From NCBI GenBank assembly GCA_038025085.1, contig CM076144.1, positions 48,338,001 through 48,402,000 of the forward strand: a stretch of DNA of 64,000 nucleotides, read 5' to 3'. Positions 34,134 to 44,239 of this stretch are shown in pieces (position 1 is the first letter of the stretch; each line of letters starts with the position of its first letter). The notes beneath the pieces are model-generated. The model searched no databases. It had not been told where the DNA came from and was given only the letters and a program-made list of their open reading frames with translations. The position numbers and the translations under genes were made by a program. Origin of the DNA: Tetragonia tetragonoides (Eukaryota > Streptophyta > Magnoliopsida > Caryophyllales > Aizoaceae).

Positions 34134-37100
34134 GGTGGCTACTGTTGGGGGCCAACAAAAGAGAGCAATCATCCTGATAGATATCAATATTTATGTATGC
34201 TCACTTAACTAAACAATTTTGGGCAATTGACTGATGGGTTGTTTTCAATTTCATGTTCTCGATTGTGCTTTGTGTATAATCTTGTTTTACCGTTCTTTCT
34301 TATTGGTAACCATGATGGGTGTTGGGTAGGTTGTTTTCACATTATTTTGCTAATTGTGCTTTGCTTGATGTGTGTTTTTGTGTGTACAGAATTGCTTCAG
34401 CTCCTGGGAAAGTTTTGATGACTGGGGGTTATCTTGTTTTGGAGAGACCCAATGCAGGACTTGTGCTAAGTACGAGTGCTCGGTTCTATGCCATTGTCAA
34501 GCCAATTTATGATGATTTAAAGCCTGAGAGTTGGGCTTGGGTATGTGCTCTTTGTTTAAAGTTGACTACCCTCTGGATTATGTTTGTTTTTTTTTTTGTG
34601 TGTGTTTTTAGGTGTGAGAAGTAGATTGGATGTTGGTTACATTTGCTATAATCTATACCTAAGTGGGGAATTGGCGATCTCTATTGTATTCATGAGTGGT
34701 GTTTTTCATCTGACATACATATGTGATAATGTACTATGGTAGTTGAATAAGCAATCGTGTAAATGAGACATGTGATGCAACATACTTCATGTTCTTGAGG
34801 TAAAATTGAACTAAATGTACTAGCTGAGAGAGTGTGATCCTAATTCCTTTGAGAAGACAAGTTTGCGAAGTCTCGGTGGACCTTTCATGAGAAAAGTGTC
34901 AGCAAGCTTGCGTATGAGAGAACATCTCATGTCTTTGGCTCTTGCAATTTTATTGCCTTAGTGTAATGAAAAGATTGATGACTAATGATTTTAGCTTCCC
35001 TCCCCCTCTCAAACCAAATCTTATGTTTCCTATGTACTTATTCAGGCATGGATGGACGTGAAGCTGACATCCCCACAGCTTTCAAGAGAGATGATGTATA
35101 AAATGTCAATGAAGAACTTTACTCTTCAGTGTGTCTCATCAAGGCAAGAACTCTTTCAGGTTTTCGTATATCGTACGTAAAAAGTATTGCATGAGTTCCT
35201 TATAACACCTCTCAATTTTTAAGATCACGGTCGATTATTGCTATAATCTGTGGTTGAATTGTCAGTTGTCCTTTATTAATAGTGTCGAAATTGGAGCTTT
35301 AGCTGTCGTCTTCTAGCATGTGTATACAATTATACAAACACATGACCATGTCTCCAACTATGTTTTGCATGAGCTCTCTGACTATGTCTTTTTTGATAAG
35401 CTCCCCCATACTTTCCGCCCTCTACAAATTATAGGCAACCCATGTATTTGTAAATATTATGCCAAACACAGCCTCTAGTGTAACTTACTATGTTGAGACT
35501 TGAGATAAGACAAGGTACTTTCATCTGATGCTTATCCTTTGAATTTATGTTCTACCAATGGTTCAGTGATTCGAAAAACCCCTTTGTGGAACAAGCTGTG
35601 CAATATGCTGTTGCAGCTGCTCACGCGAGACTTGACAAGGAGAGGAAGGATGTGTTACAGAAACTACTTCTACGAGGTGAATGAACACACCTCAAATTAT
35701 TATTTACTTTTGGTTAAAATGAATGTTGGGACTTCCTGATGTGATGTCTTAAATGGGTTAGTCATGCAGGTCTTAATATCACGATCTTGGGCGCCAATGA
35801 ATTTTATTCATATAGGGATCAGGTGATTTTTCTGTAAACTTTCTCTTGTTCTCAAGGTTTGCTGTTTTATTTGTTTCTCTATTGTTTACAAGGAAGAAAT
35901 ACTGCCTCTTTATCCAAAAAAGTCCCCATTCTGAGATTGTGCTTTTAAGGACAAGCCTTCAATCCATTTGGATTGTTGAGGGTACAATGTTACTGTTCAG
36001 GAAAAGTGAAAATTTTCAATTGTGGCCATAGTTTTCATGTTCCAAAAACCACATTTTATTTAGCACGACTTTCTTAAAGCTACAGTGTCACTTCTTTTGG
36101 ACGTCCTTCAAGCATAAGCAACAGTTTTTAAGCTGGTTATGCAGTTAATACTTCTAAATTCTAGTTTTTGTCTTATGATTGACATCATGGTTCAGTCAGA
36201 GTTGCTGAAGCTGATGACTCTAGCACATTGCTCTAGATCCTTGGATTCAAAAGTAGAACTAGCTAAAGTGAACTTTTACGTCTCCTATGAATTTCCAAGT
36301 TGTTTTTCTTTCAGGTTCGGTACACCAGTTTTGGGAGGGGAATAATTGGAGATGTTATGTTGTAATGCCCTCCTGGCAGTTGTGTGGGTGTTATGGTGTG
36401 AGAGGAATGTGCGGGTTTTTTCACTGCTTTGGGATAGAGTTACTTATCTAGCCTCTTTATGGACTAGGACAGCTTGGGAGTTTAGGAACTGCTCTAGATC
36501 TGAGGTCCAAAGAAATTGGGCTAATATAATTTAGATTCCATAGGACTTTTTGTTCTCCTTTACTAAAACTTGCTTTGCTGATTCATATTTTTTTTTTCTT
36601 GTCTAAAAATGAATTTCCAAGTTGATATGCACTTTTGTATCTCCCACAATGGGTAGAAAAGAAAAAAAGGAGATAAGGAGAAGCCTCACTTCATTGTCTT
36701 CTGTTGATGTTTGGTTTTGGATCAACCCTTTGTTGTCAAAAATTAAAGTTTGTATGTATTATCTGAAAAAAGGAAATACTTCGCATGCATACAGCATTTA
36801 TGTTTCTCTTCACTCTAAGATCCAAACAGAGCAGACAGGTTCCCTAACATTTGCCCTCTATCTTATAGTTAGAAGCTCGTGGGCTGCCTCTCACACCAGA
36901 AGTGTTGGCTGCACTCCCTCCTTTCTCTGCAATTACCTTCAACAACGACAATGCAAATGGCACAAGTTGCAAGCCTGAAGTTGCTAAAACTGGGCTGGGT
37001 TCATCTGCTGCGATGACCACAGCAGTGGTTGCTGCTTTGCTCCATTACTTTGGTGTCGCTGACCTGTCAGCGTTAACCAAAAGTCACAGTCTGGAAAATA

Positions 37101-40100
37101 ATTGTATTGCGGATCTTGATCTGGTACACATGATAGCTCAAACTTCTCACTGTATGGCTCAAGGGAAAATTGGCAGTGGCTTTGATGTTAGTTCTGCAGT
37201 TTATGGTAGCCAACGCTATATCCGTTTTTCGCCAGGAGTTCTCTCACCTGCTCAGGTTTCTCTTTTTCTCTTTCCCTATTAAGGTGTTTATTAATCCTTT
37301 TCACAATTCCGATTAAGTGCTAGAGTCATCACTGGTTATTGATTAAAAGGTCTGCCATTGTTAATCCTGAGTGGGTACCCTGGTTGGTCAAAAATTCAAA
37401 AACTTTGAGATATATTCTAGAGGTCACTAGTTTGGGTCGGCTTAGGCCACAACAGGTTTTCCGAGATTCTCACTTCAGTACCAGTGGAATTAATGATCCA
37501 CGACATTTAATTTTCTTTTTTTTTTTTTTTTTTTTTTTTGGCCATTGGTTCTGGAAATATTGAGATATACTACACAATTGTGAAAGTCCAATCAGGATAG
37601 TTTTAATTGACAAACAAATATCTGTTGTCGGTCGCCACTAGGGTCTGTTCTCTGAAGTTTCTTTAACAAATGTCAATCAGAAATATTATATGTACCAATT
37701 TGGATTGCTTCAACAGCTTGTTGCTTGAGTGATTATGGTTGCTGAAGCTTTGTTTTCCCAACTAATCTTAGGTTTGCTATAATCTTTTTATTTTTTATTT
37801 TTTGAGTGATTAGGTTGCTACAATCTTAAATACTGGCGTAGATGTTCTATGTAATTATTTATTACTTGGGCAGTCTACCCAGCAAAAGTAGTCTGTTGCC
37901 GTCATTAAGATGACACAAGAAGAGTCATAACTAAATTTTAATATCAGGACTCCCAACACCAAGCCACTGTTGATGTTTAAACCTCTGCCGAAGCAGGGAA
38001 AAAAGACCTGAGTAGACCTTTATGTTTTGGAGTTTACGCATCTAATATTTTTCTTTCTCTGGCTCCTTGATTTTGCCAGCCTCTAATTAAAGGAATGCCA
38101 AGGTTATCAACCTTGTTCTCCACGTATTTAAATAACCAACAAAACAACAATAGCCAGTGTGATCCCGCTTCTGTTGGGATCCGGGGAGGTCAAGATGTAC
38201 ATAGCCTTTTACCTATGTAGTAGAGAGGTTTTTTTTTCCTTCCAAATTTTCAATTGTTTATATAGCACTGGGTAAAATATGGTGACAATAAGATTACCTT
38301 TCAAAGTTCTATCTGTCTCCAATGCCATCCACTTCCCATATCCTGAGGCAATACTGATTATTAAGAAAAGAACAGAACAACAGTAGAAACTTTTAAATGG
38401 GAAAGGACACAGCAAACAGCGAGTCTGTGCTCTGATGTGTTGAGTTTGGCAAATCTCTGATATAATAAGCGACATCTGTTGTTATTTATAAAATACAGGA
38501 AGTTTAGATGTTGAAGTTAGTGATAATTGATGCATTCTCGTACTCTATGGAATCATTATTTATGAAAATGTGTAAATGATAGAAACATGACAACATGCTG
38601 GTCGGTTGAATGTCTAGATTGCAGGGAAAGGAATGCTACTTCAGGAGGCTGTTGGTGACATCTTAGATGGAAACTGGGATCATGAGATAGCTAAGTTCAG
38701 TTTGCCGCCACGTATGACTCTTGTAAGTAAGGAGTTCAAACATCTGGATGAGCATGTGATTTATGATTATCACATACATGAGTCAAATTCGTCAAATAAT
38801 CAGATTCATTTCTATTTACTACTGTGTGGTACGCTTTACTAGTGAGGAGTTTGATTTATCCGTTAGAAAAAGAGAGGAATTTGAGTTATCCCATTCCGGA
38901 AGTTTTGGTTATTTTTTAACAGGCTTCTTGTGTAAAAGTTATAGGTTGAGCTATGCCTTATGCCTTGGATGTGCTAATTCAGGCATGTGTGGTAACACCT
39001 CATGGGTGGACTACTTTATGCATAGCTCCCTGAGTGAGTAGCTCAGCTGGTAAGACCTCTAAGATTTGTCCATGAGGTCCCAGGTTCGAGCCTCCTCAGG
39101 GCCACGGGAGGTTTCCCTAGTCGTTAACTTCAGTACCCATGGGATTAGTCGGGCAAAGCCCGGGTACCCATGTTTTCAAAAAAAAAAAATGTTTTTTCTC
39201 AAGCCTGGAAAAATTTAAATTTAGTAGCAAAAAGCTCAGATTGAAGAGAAAATATGTGGAATGTGTTCCTGTTGACAGCTAGTTTTAGCTTCATATAAAG
39301 TTTAAAGCATTATGTCGGTTGCTCATGTTAACTATTTTTCCCTTTTACAGTTACTTGGAGAACCAGGAAGTGGTGGATCTTCCACTCCGTCGATGGTTGG
39401 TGCTGTTAAGAAGTGGCAAAGCTCTGAACCAGAAAAGTCCTGTTACACATGGACAAAATTGTCAGAGGCAAACTCTTTGCTTGAAGAGCAGTTAAAGAAG
39501 CTGAGTGAGCTGGCAGTAGAACAGGGCGAGGCTTATGAAAGGGTCATTGACAGATGCAGTATGCATAAATCAGAGAAGGTAAATATGAATTGCTTTTGAA
39601 CTTGCCTGCTTGAATCTTTCTTGGTTGGGTGGTAAGACCTCTGAGAAGTAATCCAGAGGTCCAGGTTCGAGTCCCCTCAGGGCCACTGGAAGTTTTCCTG
39701 GTCATTAACTTTAGGGCTCATGGGATTAGTCAAGCAAAGCTTGGACACCCATGTTAAAAATAAAAATTAAAAATTTTAAAAAAAAATTGCAGGAAATTTT
39801 CCATATAGGTTACCCCAAAAAGTAGGCAAAAGGGTTTTCTCCAACTAGCTTCTCCTCTTATTAAATATCGGCCGCTACGTATCGTATCGGCCGTATCGTA
39901 TCGGTTTTTGAGGTCGCCGATACGCAATATCCTGCTACGTAACGTTGTTTACTATTTGGCCGATACTTGACCAATACTGCCGAAACACGGCCGCTATATG
40001 ACCGATACGGCCGATACATGGCTGATATATGACCGATACGGCCGATAAATGGCCGATACGGGAGATATAGTTGATGCAAAAATTTATGCCGCGACAAGCA

Positions 40101-41490
40101 CGACTTGATACGCATCGCCGATATCAGTCCGCTTCCGCGATGTCGCGACCGTTTCCGCGATCGCGACCGATACCGCAATTTCGAACCATACTTCTTGGTT
40201 CTATTTGAGTATTCTTTAGGTTTAATACTTGACATAGTTTTTGCTCGTCTCCCCTTGGTATGACTATTTATCTCAACACAGCTAAAAGCCTAAAACTTAT
40301 CCCATGCACTGACCAGAGAGCACCAGAAGTTATACAGTATGAAATGCTAGATTAGGATGCTGGTTGCATAATTGATATGTTCATTGGAAGGTTCATAGTT
40401 GCATTTTCCAATGGATTTACTTTCTTCAATTTTCTTGTATCACATGGGTTGTTTACGGTTGTGTGTGATACTAGCAAAGGGGTCATATATCAAGGTCACT
40501 TAGGAAATGCCATGATAAGTTTGTTTTCGTGGGATCATAAAGACCAATTGAATGCAATTATCTACTGTATTGTGTTCTGCATCTCTATTCCGATTTAATG
40601 ATGTTTATGACATTTAAGTTACAATTTGTGACAGTGGATGGAGCAATCAGTTGGCCCAAGTGACCAAGCAGTGGTTGGTGCACTACAAGGAGCAAGAAAT
40701 GCGATGCTTGATATAAGATGTTATATGCGCCAGATGGGAGAAGCTGCGGGTGTCCCAGTGAGTTCTTTCCCTATACCTGAGATTTGCTTCATTCTTTGTT
40801 TACAAGGGTTCTCACTTCTCATGAATCATAGCATGCAGTGTGTACTAACAGAAGTAATTGCATTGATTTGAGGTTGTATATATTTTATCATGAGATGCCT
40901 TATATACATGACATGTCAGCTTTGTTCTGGTCCTCTTGTCATAATTATGATAGAATTGAAAGAGATTATGTCAAAGAACTGAAGCAGGAAAACAATTGGC
41001 TAGCAAAGTAGCTGATTTTTCAACAAAAGCTACAAGTCTTTTGGAGTCTATCAGTCTATGGCGTTTCAGATGGCAAAATTTCCTTCATTCAAATACGTTG
41101 GCACAAATATCTATTCTTCATTTTACATACGAAGCGACTACATAGATGAATAGATGTACCATTCTTTTATACGTCTCGAGAGCTCAGATTAATGAACCTT
41201 CGATATAATGCTTTACCTTACAGATAGAACCCGATTCACAAACTCGGTTTTTGGATGCTACGATGGATATGGAGGGGATTCTTTTGGCTGGAATTCCTGG
41301 AGCAGGCGGCTTCGATGCCGTTTTTGCAATCACCTTGGGTGATTCTAGCAGCAAGGTTGCTAAAGCATGGAGTTCCTTAAACGTACTGGCTTTACCAGTC
41401 AAAGAAGACCCTCTTGGTGTGTGTTTGGAAAAGGGTGATCCACGTTTGCAGGAGATCACAGTAGGCATATCTTCAGCAAATATCGAGTAA
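33988..41490 (+). CDS. PMK: Phosphomevalonate kinase
   Basis: Ten coding exons: 33988-33995, 34390-34540, 35046-35143, 35567-35676, 35770-35822, 36869-37255, 38618-38722, 39351-39578, 40635-40757, 41224-41490. They give 509 residues, near the roughly 505 I recall for Arabidopsis. All junctions keep frame. GHMP-kinase landmarks are IASAPGKVLMTGGYLVLE at the N-terminus, the ATP-binding KTGLGSSAA at 180-188, GSGFDVSSAVYGS and C-terminal GIPGAGGFDA at 444-453. The enzyme phosphorylates mevalonate-5-phosphate to the diphosphate in the mevalonate pathway, cytosolic or peroxisomal. The first coding exon has only 8 nt. Intron 3 has a GC donor. Introns host a LINE tail, SINEs, an Au-like SINE and a CGATACGGC repeat without harming the reading frame. 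Confidence 0.95.
35144..35566 (+). other. GC-AG intron (PMK intron 3)
   Basis: The donor reads AG|GCAAGA at 35144 and the acceptor TTCAG at 35562-35566. Only this junction joins LQCVSS to SDSKNPFVE in frame, matching the plant PMK motif. The nearest GT (at 35160) would put a TGA at the next exon start. GC-AG introns are a small known minority and keep a strong AG|GCAAG donor as here. Confidence 0.9.
36325..36620 (+). mobile_element. LINE 3' end fragment in PMK intron 5
   Basis: The frame gives LWCERNVRVF and YLASLWTRTAWEF, the same C-terminal motif as the LINE in AE7 intron 3 ([20 protein letters not shown]), so both come from related L1-type elements. A stop at 36534 is followed by a short T-rich tail. 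Severely 5'-truncated. Confidence 0.8.
38110..38215 (-). mobile_element. Au-like SINE fragment, antisense
   Basis: Reverse complement contains the GGTAAAAGGCTATGTACATC / GACCTCCCCGGATCCC / GCGGGATCACA series, resembling the 3' half of the widespread plant Au SINE. Sits in PMK intron 6. Confidence 0.55.
39037..39189 (+). mobile_element. tRNA-derived SINE, full-length-like
   Basis: Box A-like TAGCTCAGCTGG and box B-like GGTTCGAGCC are spaced about 40 nt apart, followed by a body (GGGCCACGGGAGGTTTCCCT, CATGGGATTAGTCGGGCAAA) and an A run to 39189. Three relatives occur at 39621, 47371 (inverted) and 57972. In PMK intron 7. Confidence 0.85.
39621..39787 (+). mobile_element. tRNA-derived SINE, second copy
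   Basis: Shares AAGACCTCT, AGAGGTCCAGGTTCGAGTCC, GGGCCACTGGAAGTTTTCCT, ATGGGATTAGTCAAGCAAAG and an A-rich tail with the copy at 39037. Box A is degraded (GGGTGGTAAG). Lies in PMK intron 8, just past exon 8. Confidence 0.82.
39865..40190. repeat. CGATACGGC-rich degenerate repeat in PMK intron 8
   Basis: More than a dozen variants of CGATACGGCCGATAC, TATGACCGATACGG and CCGCGATCGCGACCG fill this CpG-rich strip in an AT-rich intron. The right side (CGAAATTGCGG in reverse) resembles the ends of hAT-like MITEs, but no inverted end or target duplication could be fixed. Open frames through it are compositional. Confidence 0.75.
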
Positions 41491-42500
41491 TTTACCCTTG
41501 AACAGTAAATTTTTTATCTGCATCATTACCTGCAGATATTTCATACTTGGTTCGTCATTAGTCTTTGAGTTCCTGCAATGAAGGTTTGAAGATGAAAGCT
41601 CTGCTTCATAGTGTACCTTTTCTTTCTTTTTTTGATTATTTGATTCATAGTGTACCTTGATGTTGTACAACAGGATTGTCTCAGGTCTTTTGACATTTAA
41701 TAGGAAAAAAACCATATGGAGTTGGAATTTATGGTTATGTTTGACAAGAATAACTAGGTTTTCAATAAAAGCTATAGCTTGAAGCTTGCAACTAGTAGTT
41801 CTTACTTTTTGCTTTCAAACAGTTTGCCATTAGATTTTCAATTTGAAGCTCCAGCTAGCTACAACTAATTTTGTGAAAGCTATCCATGCAAGCTTCCACC
41901 TGCAGCTACAGCTACAACTAGTTTATTAACATTTTGTAGCAATTTTTGGTAGTATTCTACAAATGTCTTTCCTTAATTTACATGTGACAGCTACAACTAA
42001 TTTTGCCAAGCAGTTATCATGCAGCTACAGTCTTCTTTTCTTACGGAGTATTTGTTTCTCGTCGTTACCAATCAGTTGTTCTTGTTACGTAACAAACAGA
42101 TCCATTGAAGCAGAAAGCACCAAGCCAAGTTTTTGCACGGATCTTTAACATTTAACCTTTTTATACCCATGTAACTCAATGCACGAAAAATTTCAAGTGT
42201 TTCAGTAACAAATCAATTATTTGCTTATGTGGTGTTATCCAACCAATAGAATATTTTCAAACCAATTTTTTCTTTTTTCTTTTTCCAAATACTCCAAAAC
42301 CATCCCCTATTTTCAATGGTGTATTAGAGGGTAACAAATGCAGGTGGTGTTACTTAAACACCAGAAAATTTCTGCTCAATGCAAGACCATATGGAGAACA
42401 GGAGAAGGCTGCCTTATTTTTTGCACATCTCAATATCATTTTCGCTGGCTAAGGTTTTTTTTTTTTTTTTTTTAAAAACAGGAAAGAGCGATCCAAGTTA
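41491..42500. other. Intergenic downstream of PMK
   Basis: PMK 3' UTR, then a possible foldback element (41731-42098). Its left end GTTATGTTTGACAAGAATAAC is partly inverted at GTTGTTCTTGTTACGTAAC, and GCAGCTACAG/AGCTNCAG motifs recur inside. No clear target duplication. A T run lies at 42452-42471. Confidence 0.4.
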
Positions 42501-42776
42501 GACTCTGTTTGATTCACCTTAATTTTACTTAAATTCAGTTCAGTTCAGTCCAGTCTAGTTCAGTTCAGTTCATATGTAACTTTATCACTCATATAACTTT
42601 TTATTGCGAAATAATTTCATGATGATAATTACGTCATCGGAAAGATCTCAAAGCATACTTTCAAATTAATCCAATATTGACTATGTTTGGACGAATTTTA
42701 AATGGTTAACAGTCAAGTTTAAAAAATTAATTCAGTCAGTTCAGATCAATTTTATTCAGGTGAATCAAACGGAGCC
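42501..42776. mobile_element. Tourist-like MITE, 276 bp, TTA target duplication
   Basis: Starts GACTCTGTTTGATTCACCT and ends AGGTGAATCAAACGGAGCC; the two 19-bp ends are inverted with about three mismatches. TTA stands on each side (42498-42500 and 42777-42779), as for PIF/Harbinger elements. Inside are several CAGTT pentamers (about 42535-42570). Confidence 0.9.
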
Positions 42777-42779
42777 TTA

Positions 42780-43015
42780 TTCGAATGAGGATGAACACTT
42801 GTATGTACTTAACAAATATACATGTGAATCGAGGGGCTTCGTAGACTGTCCCTTCCATGAGGCATTGAGGCTCTTCCAAATATTCTCTTGCACACTAGAG
42901 GCCCCTCTCTCCTCTTTTTCTCTCTCTGTAATCTTAGTCATGGATGCTAAGTCACCGTGACTTGACATTGCTGCATCCGTGAAACTACCCTAACATATGT
43001 CCTATGAATTTCAAT
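42780..43015 (+). pseudogene. Relic of a CCD4 3' coding end
   Basis: After the MITE, GAGGATGAACACTTG...ACATGTGAATCGAGG aligns with the DEDDGYLVSYVHDENTGESR codons of CCD4. About 105 bp of unrelated sequence intervenes, then TTAGTCATGGATGCTAAGTC at about 42936 resumes as VMDAKSP*LDIAASVKLP, followed by a decayed YGFHG segment (CCTATGAATTTCAATG). Stops at PC*L and after KLP and the inserted tract show it is dead. It lies 14 kb from the CCD4 cluster, beyond PMK. Confidence 0.8.
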
Positions 43016-43989
43016 GCACTCTCCGACCCCAATAATGAATGACACGTCCATAGAAACAGCCAGTAAAAGAGGCAAATGCTAAGGTTACACATAGTATAAT
43101 ATACTCAAGTGTGATTTGTATCTATCTTTCTCCTCGATCCCACACCCATACTACCCACATAAAATCCAAAGGGGCTTAAAAGGGAGGAGAGAGATAGACA
43201 CAAAGACACATTTGTGTATATTACACTATCGGTAAACCAATCAAGGTCGAGTAAAAGAAGGTTCAACTAGGAATAACAAAAATGTGTGGGAAATATAAGC
43301 GTAAACTATGATAAATGAAAAATAAGGAAAAATATTTGTGGGGATGTTATTAAAAGGGTAAACAACAATTCTTGTGTTAGACTAACTCACAGAAATTAAT
43401 GAGATTGGTGGTGACCCTTGTTTCACTAGAAAGTGACCCTCGTTTCACTTAAAGTTATGGAAATACAGTAAACCCATATAAAATAATAATGTTAGGAGTT
43501 AGGACCATGTAATTTTATTAATTTAGACAAGACCTTCTGAAAAATTATTACTGTATTTTATTATTTTATCGGAATTATTAATTTAGATTCTAGACCGAGT
43601 TGGGACCGAGAAAAATAATTAGTTTAGAGAGATTATTAGTTTATAGAGTATTAATTTATACAAGTTCTATTATATCATCTTATACAAGTTTTTGTGGAAT
43701 ACTACTATTTTATTTTATTCTAATCGAAAAATAAAAGTTTAAAGCAAGTTAATTACTAGAATGTCCCTGATGATCTAAGCAATGAAGCAAAGCAAGGCAG
43801 CAACGAACATAAATACTCCGTCTATTTCTTCTTGGTCGCTTCATCGTTCCTTGCCTTTTTAGGGAATTCTCGTTCTATCCCACAAAAAAAAGAAAAAAGA
43901 AAAAAATAACCTTCATCAGATTCAAATCCAAATTCCAAACACCCTTCGATCAAAATCAATCAACCCCACAAAGAGAGAGAAAAAGAGAG
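43016..43989. other. Intergenic upstream of the UFD1-like gene
   Basis: AT-rich. From 43440 to 43700 there are repeated TTATTAATTTA and AATTATTA motifs of unknown origin. The last 90 bases (CA- and GA-rich) are the likely 5' UTR of the next gene. Confidence 0.45.
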
Positions 43990-44176
43990 ATGGATTTTGA
44001 GCTTCGAAGAGCAAGAGAAAAGCTACAAAAAGAGCAAAAGGAGAGAAAAGAAAGAGCAAAATTGAAACTTGAACGAGAAAAGAAAGCAAAAGAAGAAGCT
44101 TCTAGACATCGTGATGCCCTTGAAACTGTTCAACGTGCTCGTCGCCTTGATGCTGTCCAAGCTCAGCAAATTGTAT

Positions 44177-44239
<63 letters not shown>

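Noticed and set aside
39037..39090. tRNA gene suggested by box A and box B
   Set aside because: No acceptor-stem pairing or cloverleaf can be made, and the same head is joined to a repeated body and an A tail; it is a SINE.
40200..40630. Additional PMK exon in intron 8
   Set aside because: Joining 39578 to 40635 already gives the continuous conserved SEKWMEQS segment; the frame at 40377-40598 has no family match.
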